From positions 1-13,220 of the forward strand of contig JBFFGE010000135.1 of NCBI GenBank assembly GCA_041557595.1: 13,220 nt of DNA. The letters run 5' to 3'. Positions 6,249 through 13,220 of this stretch are shown piece by piece; position 1 is the first letter of the stretch, and every line of letters begins with the position of its first letter. A program made the translations under genes and the position numbers. Below the pieces are notes generated by a model, which saw only the letters and a program-made list of their open reading frames with translations, was not told the DNA's origin and ran no database searches. This stretch comes from JAOTYV01 sp041557595 (GTDB taxonomy: Bacteria > Pseudomonadota > Alphaproteobacteria > UBA8366).

Positions 6249-7316
6249 TTAAGTGTCGCCCAACACCGCCTGCGCTTCGTCCACCAGCGTCTCGACCAGA
6301 TCGGCGGCCGGCATCGCCCGGTTCAACCCCACCGCCTGGCCCGCCCACATGGCCGCGAAATCTTCCGACCCGCGTTCGCGGCTGGCCGCAATGAGCGGCG
6401 TGGTCAGGCTGTATTGCAGCGGAAAGTCGAGCGCAGCGTCTTCCTGATCGGCCATTTCCCGGACATAGCGGTTGCGCAGACCCCGGGCGGGGCGGCCGGA
6501 AATTACGCTGGTCACCTGTGTTGCATCGTCCGCGCCTTCGAGCAGCGCCGCCCGATAGGCCGGATCGACACCGGATTCCGGGCAGGAGAGAAAAGCCGTG
6601 CCCATCTGCACGCCGCTCGCGCCCAAGGCGAAGGCGGCGGCGATGCCGCGGCCATCGGCGATGCCACCCGCGGCGACGACCGACACGTTCACCGCGTCGG
6701 CCACCTGCGGCACCAAGGCCATCGTACCGACGCTGCCCTTCTCGTAGGGCGGCCGTAGCGTGCCGCGATGACCGCCCGCCTCGAAACCCTGGGCGATGAC
6801 GGCGTCGACGCCGCTCGCCTCGAGCTCGCGCGCCTCCGCGACCGTGGTGGCCGAACACAATAGGATAACGCCGGCCTCTTTCAACGCCGTCACCGCCGCC
6901 CGATCAGGCAGACCATAGTGAAAGCTCACGACCGGCGGACGCAGCGCCAGCAAGGTTTCGAGAATACTGTCGTCGAACGGCGTGAACAGCGGGTACGGAT
7001 CGGGTACCGCGCCCGCATCCAGCTCATCGAAATAGGGCGCGAGACGGGCCTGCATGGCGGCCGTCGCGACGGCGTCTTCGACCGGCGGCGCGTGCACGAA
7101 GAAATTCAGATTGAACGGCTTGTTGGACGACAGGCGGATCGCTTCCGAATCCGCCCGCAATGCATCGGCATCATGTCGCGCGCAGCCGAGCGAGCCGAGC
7201 CCGCCGGCGTTGGAGACCGCCGACGCCAATGTCGGATTGGTCGATCCGGCCATCGGCGCCTGAACAATCGGATGGGCGATTCCAAGCAGGTCCAGCAAAT
7301 CGGTGCGTGGCCACAT
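6249..7316 (-). CDS. Nitronate monooxygenase (2-nitropropane dioxygenase family)
   Basis: 355 residues in a TIM-barrel flavoprotein. It should bind FMN and oxidise nitronates such as propionate 3-nitronate, although many homologues are uncharacterised. Family signatures: PIVQAPMAGSTNPTLASAVSNAGGLGSLG (17-45), FNLNFFVH, VVSFHYGLP, VIAQGFEAGGHRGT (active-site GGHRG loop), VVAAGGIADGRGIAAAFALGASGVQMGTAFL (FMN phosphate site) and SGRPARGLRNR near the C-terminus. ATG 7316 is preferred over an in-frame TTG one codon upstream because aaggag lies seven bases before the ATG. It lies 65 bases downstream of the alpha/beta hydrolase gene on the same strand and is probably co-transcribed with it. Confidence 0.92.
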   Translation of the reverse strand: MWPRTDLLDLLGIAHPIVQAPMAGSTNPTLASAVSNAGGLGSLGCARHDADALRADSEAIRLSSNKPFNLNFFVHAPPVEDAVATAAMQARLAPYFDELDAGAVPDPYPLFTPFDDSILETLLALRPPVVSFHYGLPDRAAVTALKEAGVILLCSATTVAEARELEASGVDAVIAQGFEAGGHRGTLRPPYEKGSVGTMALVPQVADAVNVSVVAAGGIADGRGIAAAFALGASGVQMGTAFLSCPESGVDPAYRAALLEGADDATQVTSVISGRPARGLRNRYVREMADQEDAALDFPLQYSLTTPLIAASRERGSEDFAAMWAGQAVGLNRAMPAADLVETLVDEAQAVLGDT

Positions 7317-7323
7317 CAATATT

Positions 7324-7329
7324 CTCCTT
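7324..7329 (-). promoter_or_regulatory. Ribosome binding site deciding the nitronate monooxygenase start
   Basis: On the - strand aaggag is followed by aatattg and then ATG at 7316-7314. Spacing of 7 suits the ATG; the overlapping in-frame TTG (7319-7317) would be only 4 bases away. Confidence 0.7.
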
Positions 7330-7381
7330 GCCAGGCGTTACCATAGTCGGACGGCCACACCGCCATGGCAGCCGCGCCCTG

Positions 7382-8263
7382 TCAATCGGCGAGAAAGTTG
7401 CGCACCAGGTTCAGGAACACGTCGAGCTGGTCATGGTGCACCCAATGGCCGGCATCCTTGACCTCGGCGACCTCGACATTCTGGAAGTACTTATCCCGCC
7501 CGTCCGATCGCGGATCTGTCGCCCAACTGTCCGTGCCGTGGATCAGCAAGGTCGGACAGGTGATCGACGACCACAATTCGCGGGTGGCCTCGCCGCCCAT
7601 CGTAAAGGGGGAGTTGACGCGGATGTAGTTGTCGAACTTCCAGCTATAAGTGCCGTCCTCGTTCTGGTTGACGCCATGAACGGTAAGGTGCCGCGCCTGC
7701 TCCGGCGTGAGGTGCGGGTTCGCCTCCTGCATGCGCTGCCAGGCATCCTCCAGGGTGTCGTATTCTCGCGGGTTGCGGCCGGCGGTGCTGCGCAGCGTAT
7801 CGACCCATTCGCGCATCCGTTCCGATGCCGGCCTGCCCGTGTCATGCTTGCTCAGTTCCGGCGGCCGTCCGACGCCTTCGATCGCCACCACCTTGACCGC
7901 GTTTTCGGGATAGAGCCCGGCATAGCGCAGACTGATCGCCGCGCCGAGCGAGTGGCCGATAATGGTCACCGGCGTCAGCTTGGTCTGATGCAGAAGCTGG
8001 GCGATATCGTAAATGTAGTCCGCCGCCATGTAGCCGCCGCCGACCATCCACTGAGAATCCCCATGACCGCGCAGATCCGGCGCAATGATGTGGTAGTCGT
8101 TGCGGAGCGCCTCGGCGACCCAGTCCCAATTGCGGCAGTGATCGCGCCCGCCATGGACCAGAATCATCGGCGGCGCATCCGCATTGCCCCAGTCCACATA
8201 ATGCAGACGCAGCCGTTGCGAAAAATAACTGTGCGAGGTGGGACCGTGAATCGGTTCGGCCAT
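7382..8263 (-). CDS. Alpha/beta hydrolase
   Basis: 293 residues. An alpha/beta hydrolase fold with the oxyanion-region ILVHGGRDHCRNW (34-46), APDLRGHGDS (61-70), nucleophile elbow G103-H-S105-L-G107, a likely acid in the GTDSWATD loop (D245) and base H273 in DAGHWVHHD. A helical cap spans about 133-225. No signal peptide, so it is cytoplasmic. The substrate is unknown: the family covers esterases, C-C hydrolases, dehalogenases and epoxide hydrolases, and no diagnostic dehalogenase halide-site pattern stands out. ATG 8263 is chosen over a longer reading to 8320 because of a ggggga just upstream and homology starting near HYVDWG. It is followed by the nitronate monooxygenase gene and is divergent from the molybdoenzyme gene. 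Confidence 0.88.
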   Translation of the reverse strand: MAEPIHGPTSHSYFSQRLRLHYVDWGNADAPPMILVHGGRDHCRNWDWVAEALRNDYHIIAPDLRGHGDSQWMVGGGYMAADYIYDIAQLLHQTKLTPVTIIGHSLGAAISLRYAGLYPENAVKVVAIEGVGRPPELSKHDTGRPASERMREWVDTLRSTAGRNPREYDTLEDAWQRMQEANPHLTPEQARHLTVHGVNQNEDGTYSWKFDNYIRVNSPFTMGGEATRELWSSITCPTLLIHGTDSWATDPRSDGRDKYFQNVEVAEVKDAGHWVHHDQLDVFLNLVRNFLAD

Positions 8264-8286
8264 GGCATTCCCCCAAGAATGATGCT

Positions 8287-8303
8287 CCGGCGGAGATCGC
8301 CGG
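8287..8303. promoter_or_regulatory. Inverted repeat in the hydrolase/molybdoenzyme divergent gap
   Basis: ccggcg (8287-8292) and cgccgg (8298-8303) are perfect arms around gagat, located 24-40 bases upstream of the hydrolase start in the 162-base divergent intergenic region (8264-8425). It might be an operator or a leader hairpin. GC-rich arms of this size arise often by chance, and I found no convincing promoter boxes in this gap on either strand. Confidence 0.2.
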
Positions 8304-8425
8304 GCGGCCCTTACATACACGCTTCCATATGCTCTGGCGAGATCGGCGGTTTTCCGGTATCAAATCAGGGGACTCCGCGGCCGCATCGGGCGGTCCGGAA
8401 ATCAGCGATTGGGAGCGTCTCCGCG

Positions 8426-10744
8426 ATGGCCGAACAGGAAAAAACGACCCGAAAAAGCATGCATTCCTCGCATTGGGGCGCCTTCCGGGCGGTGGTGGAG
8501 GATGGCCGCGTGGTCGGCGTCGAGCCCTTCGAGAAAGACCCGCACCCCTCGCCGCTGATCCAGTCGATCCCCGATGCGCTCTATTCCGATACGCGGGTCG
8601 CCCAGCCGATGGTGCGGGCAAGCTGGCTGGAGCACGGTCCTGGCGCAAAGACCGAAATGCGCGGGAACGAGCCCTTTATCCCGGTTTCCTGGGATAAGGC
8701 GCTCGACCTGGTGACGGCCGAATTGCAACGGGTGAAGGACCGCTACGGCAACGCCTCGATCTTCGGCGGTTCCTACGGCTGGGCGAGCGCCGGCCGCTTT
8801 CACCATGCCAAGACCCAACTCCAGCGATTTCTCGGCATGTTCGGCGGCTTCACCGCCCAGGTCTACAGCTACAGCAATGCGGCGGGCCACGCGATCCTGC
8901 CCTATATTTTCGGCGACAAGGGCTTGGGACGCGGCCCCTTCACGTCGTGGGACAGCGTTCTGGAGCATGGCGATTTGTTCATCTCGTTCGGCGGCATCGG
9001 GCTCAAGAACACCCAGGTCGAGCCCGGCGGCATGGGCGAACACGCGGCCCATAAATGGCTGCTCAAGTTAAAGGAATCCGGTCTCGAATTCGTCAGCATC
9101 ACGCCGATCAAGGACGACACCGCCGACTTTCTCGACGCCGAGTGGATCCGGCCGCGCCCGTGCAGCGATGTCGCCCTGATGCTCGGCATCGCCCATACGC
9201 TGGTCGAGGAAGGCCTGCACGATACGGATTTCCTGACGAGATTCTGCACCGGCTACGACCGGTTTCAGCCCTATCTGATGGGGGAGACCGACGGTCAGCC
9301 GAAGACCGCCGATTGGGCGGCGGCGATCTGCGAGGTCGAGGCCGAAACCATCCGCGGGCTCGCGCGGCGCATGGCGCGCGGCCGCACCATGATCGGCACC
9401 GCCTATTCGCTGCAACGGGGCGAACACGGTGAACAAACCTACTGGATGACGGCGACGCTCGCCGCCATGCTGGGCCAGATCGGCCTGCCCGGCGGCGGCT
9501 GCGGCTTCGGCTATGGCAGCATGCACGGATACGGCAATCCGGTCGAAAGTTTCGCGGTGCCGGCGATGCCGACCGGCGAAAATCCGGCGCGCAGCTTCAT
9601 CCCGGTGGCGCGGATTTCCGACATGATGCTCAATCCTGGCGCACCCTATCAGTTCAACGGTATGGATCTGACCTATCCCGACACCCGTCTGGTCTATTGG
9701 TGCGGCGGCAATCCGTTCCATCATCACCAGGATTTGAACCGGTTGGTGAAGGCGTGGCAAAAGCCCGACACGATCATCGTCAACGAGATCTGGTGGACTG
9801 CGACCGCGCGCTATGCCGACATCGTCTTGCCGGCGACCACGACGCTGGAGCGTAACGACATCGGCGCTAGCTCGCGCGACCGTTTCCTGATTGCAATGCA
9901 GCAAGGCGCCGATCCGGTCGGCGGCGCGCGCAACGACTTCGACATCTTCAGCAACCTCGCCGACCGTCTCGGCTTCAAGGAACAGTTCACCGAAGGCCGC
10001 GACGAAACCGAATGGCTGCGCCACCTCTATAACGTATCGCGCCAGCAGGCGGCGAAGAAACGCATCGAGCTGCCGGATTTCGACGAATTCTGGAAGATGG
10101 GCTATGTGGAAACGCCGGAGCCGACGAAGCATTTCGTGCAATTCTCCGCGTTCCGGCAGGACCCGGACACCCACCCGCTAAAAACGCCATCGGGCAAAAT
10201 CGAAATCTTTTCGGAGACGATCGCGGGGTATGGATACGACGACTGCCCCGGGCATCCGATGTGGATGGAGCCCGAGGAGTGGCTCGGCGGCGCGCGCGCG
10301 AAGGATTTTCCGCTGCACATGATTTCCAACCAGCCGCAGCACAAACTGCATGCGCAGAACGATTTCGGTCCGGTCAGCATGGCCGGCAAGATCGGCGGCC
10401 GCGAACCCGCCGTGCTCAACCGGGCGGACGCCGCGGCGCGCGGCATCGCCGACGGCGACGTGGTGCGGGTGTTCAACGACCGGGGCGAGGTCCTGGCCGG
10501 CGCGGTGCTTTCCGACGATATCCGGCCGGGCGTGATCCGGCTGGCGACCGGCGCGTGGTACGACCCGGTGGAGCCGGGCGGGCTCGACAAGCACGGCAAC
10601 CCGAACGTGCTGACGCCGGACCGCGGCACCTCTCGGCTGGCGCAGGGGCCAATCGCCCATAGCGCCCTGGTCGAGGTCGAGGCCTATAGCGGCGAGGCGC
10701 CCGCAGTCACCGCCTTCACGCCGCCCGCCGCCGCTGCGGAGTAG
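8426..10744 (+). CDS. Molybdopterin S/N-oxide reductase, BisC-like, cytoplasmic
   Basis: 772 residues of the DMSO/TMAO/biotin-sulfoxide reductase family with a bis-MGD molybdenum cofactor. There is no N-terminal CxxC cluster, so no [4Fe-4S] centre, and no twin-arginine signal, which separates it from periplasmic TorA/DorA and fits cytoplasmic BisC (about 740-777 residues). Visible: GGSYGWASAGRFH (114-126, equivalents of DorA Tyr114 and Trp116 are Y117 and W119), probable Mo ligand S150 in YSYSNAAGH, GLPGGGCGFGYG, YWCGGNPFHHHQDLNRL, TIIVNEIWWTATARYADIVLPATTTLER, and C-terminal cofactor domain ISNQPQHKLHAQNDFGPVS. Likely reduces biotin or free methionine sulfoxides, or N-oxides. ATG 8426 has ggga about 10 bases upstream; the frame is open to 7160 but that part is antisense to two real genes. 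No redox-partner gene lies beside it. Confidence 0.9.
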   Translation: MAEQEKTTRKSMHSSHWGAFRAVVEDGRVVGVEPFEKDPHPSPLIQSIPDALYSDTRVAQPMVRASWLEHGPGAKTEMRGNEPFIPVSWDKALDLVTAELQRVKDRYGNASIFGGSYGWASAGRFHHAKTQLQRFLGMFGGFTAQVYSYSNAAGHAILPYIFGDKGLGRGPFTSWDSVLEHGDLFISFGGIGLKNTQVEPGGMGEHAAHKWLLKLKESGLEFVSITPIKDDTADFLDAEWIRPRPCSDVALMLGIAHTLVEEGLHDTDFLTRFCTGYDRFQPYLMGETDGQPKTADWAAAICEVEAETIRGLARRMARGRTMIGTAYSLQRGEHGEQTYWMTATLAAMLGQIGLPGGGCGFGYGSMHGYGNPVESFAVPAMPTGENPARSFIPVARISDMMLNPGAPYQFNGMDLTYPDTRLVYWCGGNPFHHHQDLNRLVKAWQKPDTIIVNEIWWTATARYADIVLPATTTLERNDIGASSRDRFLIAMQQGADPVGGARNDFDIFSNLADRLGFKEQFTEGRDETEWLRHLYNVSRQQAAKKRIELPDFDEFWKMGYVETPEPTKHFVQFSAFRQDPDTHPLKTPSGKIEIFSETIAGYGYDDCPGHPMWMEPEEWLGGARAKDFPLHMISNQPQHKLHAQNDFGPVSMAGKIGGREPAVLNRADAAARGIADGDVVRVFNDRGEVLAGAVLSDDIRPGVIRLATGAWYDPVEPGGLDKHGNPNVLTPDRGTSRLAQGPIAHSALVEVEAYSGEAPAVTAFTPPAAAAE

Positions 10745-10791
10745 CGCAAATCCCGAGCGAACCGAAACGGTTCGCGACGACGTATTTGCGC
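10744..10791 (+). repeat. Palindromic intergenic repeat, copy 2
   Basis: The same element as at 1369-1414 and in the same orientation. The inner stem gcgaaccg (10757-10764) and cggttcgc (10768-10775) with AAA loop is identical. The outer arms are gcgcaaat (10744-10751) and atttgcgc (10784-10791), a perfect 8 bp, two pairs longer than in copy 1. It starts on the last base of the TAG stop of the molybdoenzyme gene and lies at a convergent junction with the SDR gene. Confidence 0.87.
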
Positions 10792-10805
10792 AGCAACAAC
10801 GTGAG

Positions 10806-10841
10806 TCCGTTTCATCCGAGCCATCTCGAACAAGAAATGGA
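10806..10841. repeat. Second hairpin downstream of repeat copy 2
   Basis: tccgtttc (10806-10813) pairs with gaaatgga (10834-10841), including one G-T pair. Inside, cgag (10817-10820) pairs with ctcg (10825-10828) around ccat. It begins 14 bases after the palindromic core, matching the position of the hairpin at 1431-1470 after copy 1, though the arm sequences differ. Confidence 0.5.
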
Positions 10842-10854
10842 CCAGCAAATTGCC

Positions 10855-11643
10855 TCAGGGTGAAATCGTCCAGGCGTCGTCGATCGGGATCGAGGTGCCG
10901 GTGATTTCGCGCGCCGCGTCGCTGCACAGGAAGGCGATCACCCCGCCGATTTTCTCCGGCTCGATGAAGCGCCCGCTCGGCTGCCGGCCGGCGACGAATT
11001 CGCGCGCCGCCTCGTCGAGGTCGATGCCTTTGGCATCGGCGAGCTCGCGGATCCGCTTCTCGGCCGCCGGCGTGCGCACCGCGCCGGGGCACACCGCGTT
11101 CACCGTCACGTCCGGGTCCTTCTGTGTCTCGAGGGCGATGCCACGGGTCAGGCCCATCAACGCGGTCTTGGTGACGATGTAGTCGATGCGGCCCGGCATC
11201 GCGATGATGCCCAGCGTGGAGGCGAGGTTGACGATGCGGCCGAAGCCGCGCTGGCGCATGCCGCCGAGGGTCAGCCGGATCAGGTGGAACGCGGCGGTCA
11301 GATTGACGTCGAGCGCGTGATGCCAATCCTCGGTCTTGAAGTCCTCGATATTCCCGAAGTGCCGGACCACCGCATTGTTGACCAGGATATCGACCGGCCC
11401 GTGGGTGCTTGCCGTATCGGCGACCAGCGCCTCGATTTCTCCGAGGTGCCGCAGATCCGCGCCGTGATAGGCCGCCTTGACGCCGAAATCGGCTTCGAGC
11501 GCCGCGCGCTTCCTTTCGATCTCGTCGGCATCGGCGAAACCGTTGAGCATGATGTTGCAGCCCTGTTTGGCGAGCGCCTGAGCGGTGCCATAGCCGATCC
11601 CTCCGATCGAACCGGTGATCAGCGCGGTCTTTCCCTTGAGCAT
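10855..11643 (-). CDS. Short-chain dehydrogenase resembling 3-hydroxybutyrate dehydrogenase
   Basis: 262 residues, classical SDR. NAD(P) site TGSIGGIG (10-17), NNA (89-91), and catalytic N114, S142, Y155 and K159 (YIVTK), at the same numbers as in bacterial 3-hydroxybutyrate dehydrogenase. The start MLKGKTALITGS, ANDFG-like NGFADADEIE, QPSGRF and FLCSDAAREITGTSIPIDDAW also match that group. However, positions I recall as contacting the substrate (Gln94, His144, Lys152, Trp187, Gln196) align with R94, L144, R152, A188 and R197, so the substrate is probably different. NNAG is NNAV. ATG 11643 has agggaa upstream. It follows cysS after 60 bases on the same strand and converges on the molybdoenzyme gene. 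Confidence 0.88.
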   Translation of the reverse strand: MLKGKTALITGSIGGIGYGTAQALAKQGCNIMLNGFADADEIERKRAALEADFGVKAAYHGADLRHLGEIEALVADTASTHGPVDILVNNAVVRHFGNIEDFKTEDWHHALDVNLTAAFHLIRLTLGGMRQRGFGRIVNLASTLGIIAMPGRIDYIVTKTALMGLTRGIALETQKDPDVTVNAVCPGAVRTPAAEKRIRELADAKGIDLDEAAREFVAGRQPSGRFIEPEKIGGVIAFLCSDAAREITGTSIPIDDAWTISP

Positions 11644-11703
11644 GTCGATACGTTCCCTGTTCTAGGCGGCGGACTCCGGCGGACACCGGCAGCCGCCGTC
11701 AGA

Positions 11704-13080
11704 TCAGGCGCGCCGCCAGATGGTGCCGTCCGGCGTGTCTTCCAGGAGTATGCCATTTTCCGCGAGCTCGTCGCGAATCCGGTCGCTCTCCGCAAAATCC
11801 CGCGCCGCGCGGGCCTCGGCGCGGCGCGCAATCAAGGCGTCGATCGCCGGGTCGTCCAGACCGCCGTTTTCGCCGGACGTCCCCCGGAACCAGTTTTCCG
11901 GATCCTGCTGTAATAGGCCCAGCAGCGCGCCGCCGGCCAGGAGCTCCCCTTTACGCACTGCTTTTTCGCCCGCATCCTCCGCCTTGTTGAGTGCGGTCAA
12001 GGATGCGTGCAGCGCCGCCAGGGCCGCCGGCGTATTCAGATCGTCGGACAAGGCGTCGACGACTGCGGTCGCCGGGCCGTCCGCCGGTTCGATATCGGCG
12101 ACATTCCGCAGCGCGCCGTAGAACCGGTCGAGCGTCGCCTTGGCCTGACGCAGATTGTCCTTCACGAAATCCTGCTGCTGCCGGTAATGGGTCTGCAGCA
12201 ATGTCAGGCGGATCGCCTCGCCCGGGAATTCCTGCAGCAATTCGTTGATGGTGTAGAAGTTGCCGAGAGATTTTGACATCTTCTCGCCCTCGGCCATCAG
12301 GTAGCCGTTGTGCATCCAGTATTTCGCGAAATGCGTATCCGGATTGGCGCAGCGGCTTTGCGCTATCTCGTTTTCATGGTGCGGAAAGATCAGATCGCGG
12401 CCGCCGCCATGAATATCGAAATCCGTGCCGAGGTATTTCATGCTCATGGCGGAGCACTCGATATGCCAGCCCGGCCGGCCGCGGCCCCAGGGGCTGTCCC
12501 AGCCGGGCAGATCAGGCTCGCTCGGTTTCCACAAAACGAAATCCGCCGGATCTTTCTTGTACGGCGCGACCTCGACCCGGGCGCCGGCAATCAGCTCGTC
12601 GCGGGTATGGCCCGACAGTTTGCCGTAGTCGGGCATCGAGGGCACATGGAACAGCACATGGCCGTCGGCGACATAAGCATAGTCGCCGGCGATCAGCGTG
12701 GAGATGATGTCGATCATTTCCGCAATATGGTCGGTCGCGCGCGGCTCTATATCCGGTTCCAGATTACCGAGCGCCGCCACATCCGCATGAAACTGATCGG
12801 CGGTGCGGCCGGTCAGCACCCGGATATCCTCGCCGGTTTCCTTGGCGCGGGCGTTGATCTTGTCGTCCACGTCCGTGATGTTGCGAACGTAGGTAACCTT
12901 CGGGAACAGGTGGCGCAGCAGCCGGTACAGCACATCGAAGACGACCACGGCCCTGCCGTTACCGATATGCACCAGGTCATAGACCGTCGGCCCGCACACA
13001 TAAACCCGCACATGGGCCGGATCGATCGGCTCGAACGCCTCCTTGCGGCGGCTGGCGGTGTTGTGGATTTGCAGGCTCAT
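11704..13080 (-). CDS. cysS: Cysteinyl-tRNA synthetase
   Basis: 458 residues. It charges tRNA-Cys with cysteine. A class I synthetase with HIGN (38-41) and KMSKS (267-271). Zinc ligands are C29 (VYVCGPTVYD), C209 (GWHIECSAMS), H234 and E238 (FPHHENEIAQS); GRGRPGWHIECS and KYWMHNGYLM are also typical. A C-terminal helical DALR-type anticodon domain ends in WRRA. ATG 13080 is chosen over the in-frame ATG 13092: homologues begin MSLQ, and ggaag lies five bases before 13080 while nothing precedes 13092. nadE ends 22 bases upstream, so the two are probably one transcript. Confidence 0.96.
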   Translation of the reverse strand: MSLQIHNTASRRKEAFEPIDPAHVRVYVCGPTVYDLVHIGNGRAVVVFDVLYRLLRHLFPKVTYVRNITDVDDKINARAKETGEDIRVLTGRTADQFHADVAALGNLEPDIEPRATDHIAEMIDIISTLIAGDYAYVADGHVLFHVPSMPDYGKLSGHTRDELIAGARVEVAPYKKDPADFVLWKPSEPDLPGWDSPWGRGRPGWHIECSAMSMKYLGTDFDIHGGGRDLIFPHHENEIAQSRCANPDTHFAKYWMHNGYLMAEGEKMSKSLGNFYTINELLQEFPGEAIRLTLLQTHYRQQQDFVKDNLRQAKATLDRFYGALRNVADIEPADGPATAVVDALSDDLNTPAALAALHASLTALNKAEDAGEKAVRKGELLAGGALLGLLQQDPENWFRGTSGENGGLDDPAIDALIARRAEARAARDFAESDRIRDELAENGILLEDTPDGTIWRRA

Positions 13081-13085
13081 CGGGT

Positions 13086-13090
13086 CTTCC
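13086..13090 (-). promoter_or_regulatory. Ribosome binding site favouring the downstream cysS start
   Basis: On the - strand ggaag (13090-13086) is five bases before ATG 13080. It lies inside the coding sequence if the upstream ATG 13092 is used, and that ATG has only a C-rich stretch before it. Confidence 0.55.
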
Positions 13091-13102
13091 ATGCAGAGGG
13101 CG

Positions 13103-13220
13103 CTAGAGGATTTTCCGGAACGCGTTGGTGATCGGGTAGCGGCGGTCGCGGCCGAAGGCGCGGCTCGAAATCTTGACGCCAGGCGGCGCCTGGCGGCGCT
13201 TGTATTCGGCCAGGTCCAGC
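13103..13220 (-). CDS. nadE: NAD(+) synthetase, C-terminal end (partial)
   Basis: Only the last 38 codons and the TAG stop are in the window; the gene runs off the right edge. The - strand reads LDLAEYKRRQAPPGVKISSR followed by AFGRDRRYPITNAFRKIL. The EYKRRQAPPG, AFGRDRRYPITN block is the conserved C-terminus of bacterial NadE, where basic residues close over the ATP/NaAD site. NadE makes NAD from deamido-NAD using ammonia or glutamine; which type cannot be seen. It is 22 bases upstream of cysS. Confidence 0.85.
   Translation of the reverse strand, partial: LDLAEYKRRQAPPGVKISSRAFGRDRRYPITNAFRKIL

Noticed and set aside
7160..8425. Open frame extending the molybdoenzyme gene upstream by 422 codons
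   Set aside because: It is antisense to the nitronate monooxygenase and hydrolase genes, shows no family resemblance, and the enzyme's homology begins just after ATG 8426.
9068..10174. Long - strand open frame (368 codons) inside the molybdoenzyme gene
   Set aside because: An antisense shadow of a GC-rich gene; its composition (many R, A, G, H, V) resembles no known family.
1369..10791. The two repeat copies as ends of a 9.4-kb mobile element
   Set aside because: They are direct repeats, but the DNA between them contains housekeeping genes (greB, map, radC), no transposase or integrase, and both copies sit at ordinary gene junctions.
10178..11686. 502-codon - strand open frame across the SDR and the end of the molybdoenzyme gene
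   Set aside because: Frame-shifted relative to the SDR gene, which has full motifs in another frame; the Arg/Gly/Pro-rich translation is an artefact.
12310..13131. 273-codon + strand open frame over cysS
   Set aside because: Antisense to a complete cysS with all catalytic motifs; no independent signal.

Overview
The window is GC-rich chromosomal DNA from an alphaproteobacterium. High-GC codon use, the gst-sfsA-...-map-radC gene set and an extended GreB fit a Rhodospirillales-like or related marine/soil lineage; the exact genus cannot be read from the sequence. It carries 13 protein genes (one cut off by the right edge). No tRNA, rRNA, CRISPR array, transposase or phage gene is visible. Intergenic space is short except for four gaps of roughly 110 to 220 bases, and three of these hold palindromic elements.

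Layout. (A) 30-1369, + strand: a glutathione S-transferase and sfsA. (B) 1370-1567: a gene-free stretch of consecutive hairpins, starting with copy 1 of a palindromic repeat. (C) 1568-3916, - strand: a GFA/CENP-V zinc protein, a solitary DUF262 protein and greB. (D) 4138-6139, + strand operon: map, radC and a Rid/YjgF-family protein. (E) 6249-8263, - strand: an alpha/beta hydrolase followed by a nitronate monooxygenase. (F) 8426-10744, + strand: a cytoplasmic BisC-like molybdopterin S/N-oxide reductase. (G) 10744-10841: copy 2 of the palindromic repeat plus a second hairpin. (H) 10855-13220, - strand: the 3' end of nadE, cysS and a short-chain dehydrogenase resembling 3-hydroxybutyrate dehydrogenase.

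Most genes are housekeeping or small-molecule metabolism: protein N-terminal processing (map), RNA polymerase rescue (greB), Cys-tRNA charging (cysS), NAD synthesis (nadE), and a set of redox or detoxification enzymes (GST, GFA, nitronate monooxygenase, S/N-oxide reductase, SDR). I see no multi-gene defence or secretion system; the DUF262 gene is the only protein with a possible defence link.

The most interesting signal is non-coding. The repeat at 1371-1414 and 10746-10789 differs at only two positions, and these form one base pair that changed in a compensating way (T-A to A-T). Both copies lie at convergent gene junctions in the same orientation, share the TAG stop codon of the upstream gene, and are followed 14-16 bases later by a second, sequence-unrelated hairpin. 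The third convergent junction has a different palindrome of a type widespread in Proteobacteria.
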